64,000 nt of DNA from JBBSBL01 sp046330255 (GTDB taxonomy: Bacteria; Actinomycetota; Thermoleophilia; Solirubrobacterales; Solirubrobacteraceae). The notes under the pieces were generated by a model. That model did no database searches and had not been told where the DNA came from. It saw only the letters and a list, made by a program, of their open reading frames with translations. The stretch is taken from assembly GCA_046330255.1 (NCBI GenBank), contig JAXLTC010000001.1:992001-1056000 (forward strand), written 5' to 3'. This document shows, piece by piece, positions 8,054-16,441 of the stretch. Every line of letters begins with the position of its first letter. The first letter of the stretch is position 1. The position numbers and the translations under genes are program-made.

Positions 8054-9540
8054 GCGAGCAGGACTGGGGGAGCGCCACGCGCAGGGGCATCGCCTGGTCG
8101 ACGACGACGTTCCTCGCCGGCAAGGCGCTGACCTTCGTCACCACGGTCGTCCTCGCGCGCCTGCTGGTCCCGTCGGAGTTCGGCGTCGTCGCGGCGATCC
8201 TGATCTACCTCCAGCTTCTCGAGCTGATCAGCGACATCGGGCTCGCCGCGACGGTCCAGTACGAGCAGGAGAAGGGGATCACGGCGCGGGTCCAGACCGC
8301 GTTCACGCTGAACCTGGTGCTGTCCGTCGTGCTCTTCGCGATCGGCGTCGCGGCCGCGCCGCTGATCGCCGGCTTCTTCCACGTCTCCGGCGACACCGAC
8401 CTCTTCCGGCTCGCGGCGCTCAACCTGCTGCTGCGCGGCACCGCGAACATCCACGACGCGCTGCTCCTGCGCGACCTCGCGTTCAACCGCCGGATCGTGA
8501 GCCAGCTCTCCGGCCAGGGCGCGCGCGCGATCGTCTCGATCGCCCTCGCCGTCGCGGGACTGGGCGCCGCCTCGCTGGTGATCGGGATGCTCGCCGGAAC
8601 GGTCGTGTGGGCGGTGGTCGTGTGGGCGATCACCGGCTTCAGGCCGAACCTCACGATTCAGCGTTCGGCCGTGCGGCCGATGATCACCTACGGAGGCGGT
8701 GCTTCGGCGCTCGAGGTGATCGCCGTGATCTCCACCCGCGCCGACGTGGTGACGATCGGCCGGGTGCTGGGCGACACCGCCCTGGGCCTGTACACGATCG
8801 CCTACCGGATCCCGGAGCTGATCATCGAGAGCATCGCCTGGAACGTCTCGATCGTCGCGTTCCCCGCCCTGGCCCGCAAGCGCGTGAGCGACGAGCAGGG
8901 GATGGCCGCGGCGGCGCTCAAGCTCGCCCGCTACCAGGTGCTCTACGCGGCCCCGCTGGCGGCCGGCCTGGCGGTCCTCGCGACTCCGCTGATCGTGGTC
9001 CTGTTCGGGACCAAGTGGACGGAGGCCGGCGGGGTGATGTCGGCGATCGCGGTGATGGTCGGCGTGTCGTCGGTCGCTTACCCGATCGGAGACGTGTTCA
9101 AGGCGCTGGGGCTCCAGCGCGTGCTCGTCGGCCTGAACCTGCTCCAGCTTCCCCTGCTGATCGCCGCGATAGTGCTCGCCGCGGACGCCGGCATCGTCGC
9201 GGTCGCCTGGGTGCGCGCCGCCGAGATGGCGCTCTACACCGGCATGATCGTCGCCGCCGCCACACGCGTCACGAGCATCCGCCCCGGCCAGGTGCTGTCC
9301 GCGATGGGGCCCGGCGCGGCGGCCGCGCTGGGAGTCGTCATCGGCGCCGGCGCCGTACGGCTCGCCTGGCCGGAGATCGCGGTGGGTCCGCTGGTGGCGG
9401 GCGTCCTCGCCGGGGCGCTCGGAGGGACGCTGTCGCTGCGCCTGCTCGCGCCGTCCTCGTTCGGCGAGGCGCGCGAGCAGATGGTCGAACTGCTGCGGCC
9501 CGTGGTCACGCGGCGCGGCGGGGACCCGACGCTGGCGTAG
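8050..9540 (+). CDS. Lipopolysaccharide/oligosaccharide flippase (Wzx-like, polysaccharide biosynthesis family)
   Basis: Polytopic protein of 496 residues with about 12-14 hydrophobic segments and the start GIAWSTTTFLAGKALTFVTTVVLARLLVPSEFGVVA, typical of MOP-superfamily Wzx/PST exporters. It probably flips the undecaprenyl-linked repeat unit across the membrane. The GTG at 8050 overlaps the GT2 stop by 4 nt and gives the expected N-terminus; the open frame extends upstream only as a shadow. It is the last gene of the six-gene operon. With the phosphoglycosyl transferase, Wzz-like and Wzy-like proteins it completes a Wzx/Wzy pathway set. Confidence 0.88.
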   Translation: MSEQDWGSATRRGIAWSTTTFLAGKALTFVTTVVLARLLVPSEFGVVAAILIYLQLLELISDIGLAATVQYEQEKGITARVQTAFTLNLVLSVVLFAIGVAAAPLIAGFFHVSGDTDLFRLAALNLLLRGTANIHDALLLRDLAFNRRIVSQLSGQGARAIVSIALAVAGLGAASLVIGMLAGTVVWAVVVWAITGFRPNLTIQRSAVRPMITYGGGASALEVIAVISTRADVVTIGRVLGDTALGLYTIAYRIPELIIESIAWNVSIVAFPALARKRVSDEQGMAAAALKLARYQVLYAAPLAAGLAVLATPLIVVLFGTKWTEAGGVMSAIAVMVGVSSVAYPIGDVFKALGLQRVLVGLNLLQLPLLIAAIVLAADAGIVAVAWVRAAEMALYTGMIVAAATRVTSIRPGQVLSAMGPGAAAALGVVIGAGAVRLAWPEIAVGPLVAGVLAGALGGTLSLRLLAPSSFGEAREQMVELLRPVVTRRGGDPTLA

Positions 9541-9590
9541 GCGACGGCCACCCGGATCGGTCCCTGGGCACGCGGGCCCAGCCACCGCCG

Positions 9591-11027
9591 TCAGCCCGGG
9601 AACACGCTCGTCGCCAGCACCCGCATACGCTCCCAGGGGATGCCGTCGGTCGAGGAGCGGCCGATGCCGTCGGTCGCGGCCGCGCGGCGGTCGCGGATCA
9701 GGTTCCCCCAGTAGCCGGCGGGCGGGGATCCCGCGACCGAGCGCCAGTCCGCCGTGCCGCCGTAGCGGGTCCCGAGCTCCATCATGAACGTGTAGAGGTC
9801 GCGGTCCCCGCTGCCGTCGACGGCGATCGCGCCGTAACGCTGCAGCGCCCGGCAGATCATCCTCAGCATCCTCGTCTCGGGGCCGGAGGCGCTGCGCCCG
9901 GGTACGGTGCGCGCGGCGCAGTCGACGCTCGGGTCGAGCTGCAGCCGCATGCCCATCGCGAGCGGCCCGGAGCGGCTCTGGTCGCTCTTGATCGCCGGCA
10001 GGCGGAAGTCGTGGGAGACGGGAGCGGCGAAGCGCAGCGCGTGGTTGATCGCGCCGTCGCGGACCTCCCAGGCGCGGATCAGACCCGCCCAGGGAAGCCC
10101 CGCCCCGGTCCCGTAGCCCGCGAGCGGACGCCCGTCGCTGTCGCGCGCCATGCTGAAGACGCCGTAGCCGTCGGCGGTGATGCGGCGCGCCGCGCGGTCG
10201 ATGTGGGTGCGCCACAGACGCAGTTCTACGTCGTCGCCGAAGTCCGGGTGCGCGCGGTCGCGGATCACGAGCGGAGCGTCTCCGCCCGCCGGGCCGCCCG
10301 GCGTGGCCGAGGCCGGGACCTGCCAGCGCAGAGTGTGCCCGTCGGCGACGACCGTGTACCAGGGGTCGCCGGCGGAAGCGGTGTACATGCCGGGAACGCC
10401 GTTGGAGTCGGCGAGCGCGACGCGGGTGCGGCCCATGCTCGCGAGCATCGAGGAGACCACCGCCCGCGATGCGGGATCGGTCGGCACGCCCGGCGGGATC
10501 GGCTGGTTGAACGTCCCGGCGCCATCGCCCCCCATGCGGTAGGGCTGCTGGAACGTGGGCACCGCGTCGAGATCGAATGCTCCGCCGGGGGATCCCGGGT
10601 CGACCGCGGAGTCGCGCGCCGTGCTGAGGCTCGGGAGGCGGTTGCGGGTGTGCCGGGCGTCGTGGGCCATGCGCCGTCTCGGGCGCTGCGCGCGGCGCCG
10701 GCGGGCGCAGCGCCTGCGCGCCGAGCGGGCGCCGGCGCGCCTGGCGCCGGATCGTACGCAGCGCTTGCGGCGCGCGGCCGAGCGGTGCCGGCGCAAGCGG
10801 GCCTCGCGGTGCGCCGCCGCGCGCGCCCGGGTCCCGGCCCGGCGGCCGCTCCCCGCGCGGCGGGGCGCGCCCGAGTCCGGCCCGGCCGTCGCGCGCCCGG
10901 CGGCGGATGCCGAGCCCGGGTCGGCGGCGACGGCGCCGGCGGGAGCGATCGCCGCGGCCGCGAGGACCACGACCAGAGCCGGGAGCGACGCCCAAGCTCG
11001 GATGCGACCACGGGTTCTCGAGACCAA
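9591..11027 (-). CDS. Exported protein of unknown function under a riboswitch
   Basis: A 478-residue protein starting with TTG at 11027. The start is chosen because GAAGGAG lies 5 nt upstream and the protein then opens with a signal peptide (SLPALVVVLAAAAIAPAGAVAA, cleavage near residue 35). Residues about 45-120 are extremely Arg/Ala-rich and low in complexity. The rest looks like a folded extracellular domain with segments GLIRAWEVRDGAINHALRFA, LAMGMRLQLDP and ICRALQRYGAIAVD. I recall these from a family of unannotated secreted actinobacterial proteins, but no function is known to me. It faces the flippase gene convergently. Control by a cyclic-dinucleotide aptamer and the location suggest a matrix or cell-surface role (inference). 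Confidence 0.72.
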   Translation of the reverse strand: MVSRTRGRIRAWASLPALVVVLAAAAIAPAGAVAADPGSASAAGRATAGPDSGAPRRAGSGRRAGTRARAAAHREARLRRHRSAARRKRCVRSGARRAGARSARRRCARRRRAQRPRRRMAHDARHTRNRLPSLSTARDSAVDPGSPGGAFDLDAVPTFQQPYRMGGDGAGTFNQPIPPGVPTDPASRAVVSSMLASMGRTRVALADSNGVPGMYTASAGDPWYTVVADGHTLRWQVPASATPGGPAGGDAPLVIRDRAHPDFGDDVELRLWRTHIDRAARRITADGYGVFSMARDSDGRPLAGYGTGAGLPWAGLIRAWEVRDGAINHALRFAAPVSHDFRLPAIKSDQSRSGPLAMGMRLQLDPSVDCAARTVPGRSASGPETRMLRMICRALQRYGAIAVDGSGDRDLYTFMMELGTRYGGTADWRSVAGSPPAGYWGNLIRDRRAAATDGIGRSSTDGIPWERMRVLATSVFPG

Positions 11028-11030
11028 GTC

Positions 11031-11114
11031 CGCTCCTTCGGCAGCCGGGCTGTCTGCGTGAGACCCCTGGCTTTGCGACCCCGCCTCGCGGCGGGTGTGC
11101 TCTTGTCGGGAGCG
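11031..11114 (-). promoter_or_regulatory. GEMM-I class cyclic-dinucleotide riboswitch (A at Vc2 position 20)
   Basis: Minus-strand leader of the exported-protein gene. It aligns by eye with the Vc2 c-di-GMP-I aptamer. Helix 1 is ACCCGCC-GCGA-GGCGGGGT with a GNRA tetraloop, then the hallmark CGCAAAGCC. A second hairpin follows, AGCC/GGCT, GGG/CCC and GTCT/AGAC around a short loop, with an AG bulge where the tetraloop receptor sits. The end is GGCTGCCG, like the Vc2 3' strand. The residue aligning with G20 of Vc2 is A (AAGAGCACACC). The outer stem CGCTCC/GGAGCG includes the GGAG ribosome binding site 5 nt before the TTG start, so ligand binding would be expected to lower translation (inference). 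Confidence 0.85.
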
Positions 11115-11229
11115 CCTGCGAGTGGGGCAGCACTCCGCTTTCCGGTTCGACTAGCTCATCGATCACCCCGCTCGCGCGCTGCATCCAGGCGGCGCCGCCT
11201 GGACCGGTGTTCGATCGCGGCCGCGGGCG

Positions 11230-11991
11230 CTACCGGGAAGGGGGCGTTCCGTCCGGGTACGGGGCGGCGTCGCTGGTGCGACGGCGGCGCACCGAGGCCG
11301 CGGTCTTGAGCCGGAAGCGCCACGCGGAATCCTCGCGCCAGACGCCCACGCGCGGCCAGTCGAGCGGAGATACCGCGCGCAGCGACGACACCGATCCGGC
11401 GGCCGCGTAGCCCGCCTGGGCGGCGGCCTCGATCACCGCGGCGTTCACGTCGCCGAACGGGTAGGCGAGCGTGTCGCAGCGCCCGCCGAGCCGACGCTCG
11501 ATCTCCGCGCGCGACTCGCGCAACTCGCCGGCGAGCGCCTCCGGGCCGATCCGCGTGAGTTTCGGGTGGGTGACCGAGTGGGATCCGATCTCCCACCCCG
11601 CCTGGGCCAGCTCTCCGAGCTCCGGCCAGCCCATCGGCCGCAGCTCGCGCTCGTGCGGGCCGCCGACCCACTGCTCGATGCCCGGCCAGGACATCGGGCG
11701 CTCGGAGCCGACGAACGCGGTCGGCGCGTAGACCGAGGCGGGCGCCTCGAGCGCCGCCAGCACCGGCAGCGCCTGCTCGATCACCGAGCGGTAGGCGTCG
11801 TCGAAGGTCACCGCGAGGGTCCGCCGTGCCGGGGGGTCGAGGACCGCCCGTCGGAAGGTGACCGGCACGTAGCCGCGGCGCAGCAGTCCGGCCACCTGCC
11901 GCTCGAGGCGCTCCGGGGGCGTGGCGATCTGGTCGGGCCAGCGCTCGCTCACCGCGTGGTAGCAGAGCACCAGCACGTCATCGCGGCTCAA
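11230..11991 (-). CDS. Polysaccharide deacetylase family protein (CE4/NodB fold)
   Basis: Predicted metal-dependent de-N-acetylase or de-O-acetylase of 253 residues. It shows the NodB motifs: TFDDAY (Asp64-Asp65), the metal-binding His pair in HSVTHP (His138, His142), and YPFGDVN as motif 3. A signal peptide is not evident, so action may be cytoplasmic or membrane-near. The start is TTG at 11991, overlapping the stop of the upstream GT4 gene by 4 nt, so the pair is translationally coupled. Context suggests trimming of acetyl groups from amino sugars of the nearby exopolysaccharide. The substrate is not readable from sequence. Confidence 0.87.
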   Translation of the reverse strand: MSRDDVLVLCYHAVSERWPDQIATPPERLERQVAGLLRRGYVPVTFRRAVLDPPARRTLAVTFDDAYRSVIEQALPVLAALEAPASVYAPTAFVGSERPMSWPGIEQWVGGPHERELRPMGWPELGELAQAGWEIGSHSVTHPKLTRIGPEALAGELRESRAEIERRLGGRCDTLAYPFGDVNAAVIEAAAQAGYAAAGSVSSLRAVSPLDWPRVGVWREDSAWRFRLKTAASVRRRRTSDAAPYPDGTPPSR

Positions 11992-13112
11992 CGGCGCAGC
12001 ACCTCCTCGTAGAGCCCCGCGAGCAGGTCGGCGACCGCCTCGAGCCGGTAGCTCGATGTCACCCGCGCGCGCGCAGCGTCGCCGAGGCGCTCGCGCCGCG
12101 CGCCGTCGCGCTCGAGCTCCCCGATCGCGGCGGCGACGGCGGCCGGCGTGGCCCGCGGGAGCAGCACCCCGCAGCCCGCCGCGAGCAGCTCGTCCATCCC
12201 GCTCGCCTCCGCGGCGACGACCGGCAGCCCGCTCGCCATCGCCTCCAGCACGGAGCCGGACATCCCCTCGGTGCCGGACGCGCTCAGGTAGAGGTCCGCG
12301 GCGCGGAACAGGGGCGCGGGGTCGTCCACCGTTTCGCGCACCTCCACGCGGCCACCGAGCTCTGCGGCGGCGGCGAGCGACCGCAGGCGTTCCTCCTCGT
12401 GACCGTCCCCGACGAGCAGGAGACGACCGGGCGCCGAGCGGAACGCCTCGACGAGCACGTCGACCCGCTTGACGTCGGCGAAGCGCCCGCAGTAGAGCGA
12501 TAGGAGGCCCTGCTCCGCGAGGCCCAGCTCCCGGCGCAGCGCGGAGCGCTCGGCCGCGTCGCGCGCCGGGCGGAACTCGTCCGCGTCGACGCCGTTGGGC
12601 ACGCGGCGCAGCCGCTCGCGCGGGACCCCGTGGGCGGCCAGGTCCTGCTCGACGTCGTCGCTCAGGCAGGCGAAGGCGGCGAAGCGCCGTGCCTGCATGG
12701 CGAGACGGCGAGCGCCCAGCGGCTTGTGCAGCAGCCGGTCGACGTCGCCGCCGTGGCCGGCGGACAGCACCTTCGCCACGACGGGCGCGCCCGTGACCGC
12801 GCCCCCGGCGAGCGCGATCGTCGCGGGCGAGAGCAGGTCGTAGACGTGGATCACGTCCGGCCGCAGGCGCGCCAGCGCGGCGATGCCCCCCGCGGTGTAG
12901 GCGATCGATGCGCTCGCGGAGCGCTCCGGGACCGGGATCCGGATGACGTCCAGGCCCGGCTCGCGCGCGCGCCGCGGCGTGCCCGGCCGGCGGCGCGTGA
13001 TGACCGTGCCGTGCACGCCCCGGCGCTCGAGTATCGGGCCCAGGCGCTGGAGTTGGCGCTGGGCGCCGCCGAGCACGGGCGGGTAGCTCTGGATGACGTG
13101 GGCGACCTTCAT
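11988..13112 (-). CDS. Family 4 glycosyltransferase
   Basis: GT-B fold glycosyltransferase of 374 residues. The N-terminal domain opens MKVAHVIQSYPPVLGGAQRQ with the Gly-Gly loop, and the C-terminal domain has CGRFADVKRVDVLVEAF, LLLVGDGHEEERL, and the donor-binding EX7E motif in the region SASGTEGMSGSVLEAMASGLPVVA. The ATG at 13112 is the family-like start; upstream open frame is shadow of the divergent gene. It overlaps the deacetylase by 4 nt. A clear paralogue with the same neighbour arrangement lies at 21260-22387. Confidence 0.88.
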   Translation of the reverse strand: MKVAHVIQSYPPVLGGAQRQLQRLGPILERRGVHGTVITRRRPGTPRRAREPGLDVIRIPVPERSASASIAYTAGGIAALARLRPDVIHVYDLLSPATIALAGGAVTGAPVVAKVLSAGHGGDVDRLLHKPLGARRLAMQARRFAAFACLSDDVEQDLAAHGVPRERLRRVPNGVDADEFRPARDAAERSALRRELGLAEQGLLSLYCGRFADVKRVDVLVEAFRSAPGRLLLVGDGHEEERLRSLAAAAELGGRVEVRETVDDPAPLFRAADLYLSASGTEGMSGSVLEAMASGLPVVAAEASGMDELLAAGCGVLLPRATPAAVAAAIGELERDGARRERLGDAARARVTSSYRLEAVADLLAGLYEEVLRR

Positions 13113-13166
13113 GCGGGCGGGCCGGCGGCCGATGCTATCCGGGCCATTCGTAGACTGACCTCGTCC
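13113..13166. promoter_or_regulatory. Divergent promoter region between two GT4 genes
   Basis: Only 54 bp separate the two start codons. On the plus strand TAGACT (13151-13156) ends 10 nt before the ATG at 13167 with no Shine-Dalgarno, which suggests a leaderless or nearly leaderless transcript. On the minus strand TAGCAT lies about 19 nt before the ATG at 13112. Both assignments are by eye. Confidence 0.4.
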
Positions 13167-14339
13167 ATGCCGTCCCCTGCCCCGCCGCGGATCCTCGGCG
13201 TGATCGACGGCGCGCCCCTCGATCCCGCGACCTGGTCGGGCAGCAGTCGCGGCCTGTTCCGGTCGCTCGAGCGGCGGGGAGCGCTCGCGGGCGCGGTCGA
13301 CGCCCATGTCGCGTTGCTGGACACGGCCGCCCGGGTGGCCAGCATCGCTCCCGGCCGGCGTCGCTGGTGGCAGCGCTACACCGGCGGCGCCTACGCGCTC
13401 GCCGGACCGCTCGCCGCGGCCCGGACCGGGCTGGCGAGGCGCCGCGCAGAGCACGCGGGACCCGCCGTGGACGCCGTGCTCCAGGTCGGCGCCTGGTATG
13501 ACCTGACGGGCCTGCGCGGCCCGCGGCTGCGCGCCTCCTACCACGACGGGAACCTCGCGACCTTCCTGCGCAGGCCGGACGTGGCCCTGGACAGCCGGTC
13601 GCGCTCCGTGCGCCGCGCGCTCGAGCGGGAGCGCCGCCTCTACGAGCGCATGGACCTGATCCTGCCGATGAGCGAATGGCTCGCGCGCGCGTTCGTCGAG
13701 GACTTCGGCCAGGACCCGGCGAAGGTCGTCGCCGTGGGCGCCGGAGCGAACATCGACGAGCTGCCGGCCGCGCCGGTGCGCGACGCCGGCTCGCAGGAAT
13801 CGCCGCGGGTGCTGTTCGTCGGCAAGGGGGAGTTCGCGCGCAAGGGCGGCCCGCAACTGCGCGACGCGTTCGCCGAGCTGCGCCGCTCGCACCCCGCGGC
13901 CGAGCTGTGGCTCGCGGGCCCGGCGCCGGCGCCCGACCCGCGCCCGGGCGAGCGCTGGCTCGGGCGCATCGACCGGCGCACGACGGCCGGCGAGCGCGAG
14001 CTGCGCCGCCTCTACACGGCGGCGACCGCGTTCGCGCTGCCCTCGCTCTACGAGCCGTTCGGGATCGCCTTCCTGGAGGCGATGGCCTACGCCCTGCCGT
14101 GCCTGGGCGCGAACGGCTGCGCGATGCCCGAGATCGTCGCGGACGGCGAGAGCGGGCTGCTGTCCGAGCCCGGCGACGTGGCCGCCCTCGCGGCGAACCT
14201 GGGCGCGCTGGCGGACGACCCCGCGCGCGCGGTCGCGATGGGCCGCGCCGGCCGCCGACGACTGGAGGAGCGCTACACCTGGGACGCCGTGGGCGGCCGG
14301 ATCACGGCAGAGATCGGCGCGAGGCTCGAGGCGGCATGA
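13167..14339 (+). CDS. Family 4 glycosyltransferase
   Basis: GT-B glycosyltransferase of 390 residues starting MPSPAPPRILGVIDGAPLDP. The acceptor domain contains LRASYHDGN and LILPMSEWLARAFVEDFG; the donor domain shows RVLFVGKGEFARKGGPQLRDAF and the EX7E-type segment FALPSLYEPFGIAFLEAMAYALPCLG. It is not a close relative of the divergent GT4 at 11988. The ATG at 13167 sits just behind a TAGACT box. Its stop overlaps the following ligase-like gene by 4 nt (ATGA), so both belong to one operon. Confidence 0.86.
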   Translation: MPSPAPPRILGVIDGAPLDPATWSGSSRGLFRSLERRGALAGAVDAHVALLDTAARVASIAPGRRRWWQRYTGGAYALAGPLAAARTGLARRRAEHAGPAVDAVLQVGAWYDLTGLRGPRLRASYHDGNLATFLRRPDVALDSRSRSVRRALERERRLYERMDLILPMSEWLARAFVEDFGQDPAKVVAVGAGANIDELPAAPVRDAGSQESPRVLFVGKGEFARKGGPQLRDAFAELRRSHPAAELWLAGPAPAPDPRPGERWLGRIDRRTTAGERELRRLYTAATAFALPSLYEPFGIAFLEAMAYALPCLGANGCAMPEIVADGESGLLSEPGDVAALAANLGALADDPARAVAMGRAGRRRLEERYTWDAVGGRITAEIGARLEAA

Positions 14340-16312
14340 GGACCGCGGCGAGCCGCGCCGGGGCCCTGCTGGCGGAGGGCCCGGCGCTCCTGCTCTCGAT
14401 CCCGCTCTGGATCTGGTGGGCGTGCTGGAAGGGCGCCTTCCCGGCGACGGTCTGGATCCCCGGCCTCGCCTACCTCGCGGTCGTCGCGGTGATGCTGGCC
14501 GTCGCGGTCCCGCGACCGCCGCTCAGCGGAGCGCGCGCGGTCGCGCTCGCAGGCCTGCTGGCGCTCGCCGCCTGGTCGTCGGCCTCGCTGCTGTGGGCGG
14601 ACGAGGGGGGCTTCGCATGGGAGGGCGCGGGGCGCGCCTGGCTGGCGGTCGCGGCGTTCGCGCTTCCGGCGCTCTGGCCTCCCGCCCGCCGCGCGCTGCT
14701 CGTGGCGACGGCGGCGCTTCCGCTCGCGGCCGCCTGCGGGGCGCTCTCGGCGCTGGTCGCCGCGCTCGCCGATGCGAGCTCGCTCTCGGAGGGTAGGCTG
14801 GAGGACCCGGCCGGCTACGCGAACGCCTCCGGCGCGCTGTTCGTGATGGGCGCGCTTCCCGCGCTGGTGCTCGCCGCGCGCCGCGAGCGAGCCCCGGCCC
14901 TGCGCGTCGCCCTGCTCGCGCTCGCCGGCGTGCTCGCCGGCGCTGCGCTGCTCACCCAGAGCCGCGGTGCGGTAGCCGCCGCGGTGGCCGGCATCGCGGT
15001 CGCGTTCGCGGCGGGCCCGGGCCGGACGAGGCTGCTCGTCCCCTCGGGCCTCCTTGCCGCCGGCGTGCTCGCGGTGGCGCCCGCGCTGCTGGATGTGCGA
15101 CGGGCCGCGCTGCACGGCCGGGCGGCCGGGGCGCTGGACGACGCGGCGCTCGCGCTGGGGCTGCTCGGGCTCGGGCTCGCGATCGCCGGGGCCTGCTACG
15201 TCGCGGTGGATCGCCGCGCCGAGCTCTCGGCCCGGGCCTCGCGTGCGGCCTCCAGAACGGTCGCCGTGGTCTGCGTCATGGGACTGGTCGCCGGCGCCGC
15301 CACGTTCGTAGCGGTGGAGGGCAGTCCGGTCGGGTGGGCGAAGGACCGCTGGCACAGCTTCACGCACGCGGACTACAACGCGCTGGATCGGGCGAGCACG
15401 CGCTTCACCGGAGATCTCGGCTCGAACCGCTACGACTACTGGCGCGTGTCGGTCGACCTCTTCGCCGCGCACCCGCTGCTCGGAACGGGCGCAGAGAACT
15501 TCGCGGCTCCCTACCTGCAGCGCCGCCACACGCGCAAGGCGCCGCTCTACGCGCACAGCGCCTGGTTCGGCACGCTCGCCGGCCTCGGCCTGCCCGGGAT
15601 CCTCGCGCTGCTCGCGTTCGTGGGCGCGGCCATCGCGGGCGTCGCCCGCGCCGCGCGCGCCAGTCCGGCGCCGGAGCGGGCGCTCGTGATCGCAGCGGCG
15701 CTTCCCTTTGTCGCGCTGACGGTCCACGGCTCCGCGGACTGGCTCGCGCCGTTCGGCGCGCTCGTCGCGCCCGCCGTCGGGCTGGTGGCGGCGGCCTGCG
15801 GGCCCGCGACGGAGGATCGGCTCGGCGCGGAGCGGCCGGCCGGCCGGCGCGCCGGCTCGGCGGCGCTCGCGTGCGCGCTCGCCGCCGCCGCCCTGGCGAC
15901 GCTCCCCGTCTACGTCTCGACGCTGCTCGGCGAGACCGCCGCGGCCAACGCCCGCCGCGACCCCGCCCGCTCGCTGGCGGATCTGCGCACGGCGCAGGAC
16001 TGGAACCCGCTCGCGGGAGGTCTGGCGATCGACGAGGGGCTGGTCGCGCTCGACGCGCGACGGCCGCTCGAGGCCCGCGCCGCGTTCGCGCGCGCTTCGC
16101 GCCGGGACCCGTCGTCGTGGTTCGCGCGGCTCGAGCTCGGCCTGCTCGACGCGCGCGCCGGGCGGCGCGCGGCGGCGATCCGCGAGCTCGACGAGGCCAT
16201 CGCGCGTAACCCGCGCGAGCCGATCGCCCGCCGCGTCCGTCGCGAGGTCGCGGCGGGGAAGCGACCCGATCCGCGCGCGGTCGCACACGAGGTGCTGGCC
16301 GCCCCGGCGTAG
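14336..16312 (+). CDS. O-antigen ligase-like membrane protein with C-terminal repeat region
   Basis: Second O-antigen ligase/polymerase family protein in the window, 658 residues. Many hydrophobic segments precede the family signature ALLTQSRGAVAAAVAG and the exported loop with DYWRVSVDLFAAHPLLGTGAENFAAPYL and HSAWFGTLAGLGLPGILALL. After the last membrane segment (about residue 535) come roughly 110 residues with helical TPR-like pattern (DAQ-like repeats: DWNPLAGGLAIDEGL, RRDPSSWFARLELGLLDARAG). The ATG at 14336 overlaps the GT4 stop. It may ligate or polymerise a second glycan. Which of the two family members is polymerase and which is ligase cannot be settled here. Confidence 0.78.
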   Translation: MRTAASRAGALLAEGPALLLSIPLWIWWACWKGAFPATVWIPGLAYLAVVAVMLAVAVPRPPLSGARAVALAGLLALAAWSSASLLWADEGGFAWEGAGRAWLAVAAFALPALWPPARRALLVATAALPLAAACGALSALVAALADASSLSEGRLEDPAGYANASGALFVMGALPALVLAARRERAPALRVALLALAGVLAGAALLTQSRGAVAAAVAGIAVAFAAGPGRTRLLVPSGLLAAGVLAVAPALLDVRRAALHGRAAGALDDAALALGLLGLGLAIAGACYVAVDRRAELSARASRAASRTVAVVCVMGLVAGAATFVAVEGSPVGWAKDRWHSFTHADYNALDRASTRFTGDLGSNRYDYWRVSVDLFAAHPLLGTGAENFAAPYLQRRHTRKAPLYAHSAWFGTLAGLGLPGILALLAFVGAAIAGVARAARASPAPERALVIAAALPFVALTVHGSADWLAPFGALVAPAVGLVAAACGPATEDRLGAERPAGRRAGSAALACALAAAALATLPVYVSTLLGETAAANARRDPARSLADLRTAQDWNPLAGGLAIDEGLVALDARRPLEARAAFARASRRDPSSWFARLELGLLDARAGRRAAAIRELDEAIARNPREPIARRVRREVAAGKRPDPRAVAHEVLAAPA

Positions 16313-16441
16313 CGCCGGAAACCGGTCAGCCGCCGCCCGCCGCGGTGTATGGCAGGCGTATGACGGGGCGGGACTTCCTCGCGAACCGCCGATTGTTGGT
16401 TAGACTCGTCGCTGTCGAACCTCGAGGATCTGGAGGGTCCA

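Noticed and set aside
7888..11184. Open frame of 1098 codons on the minus strand across flippase and exported-protein genes
   Set aside because: Arg/Asp/His-rich shadow; the flippase on the plus strand and the riboswitch-led gene on the minus strand explain the DNA.
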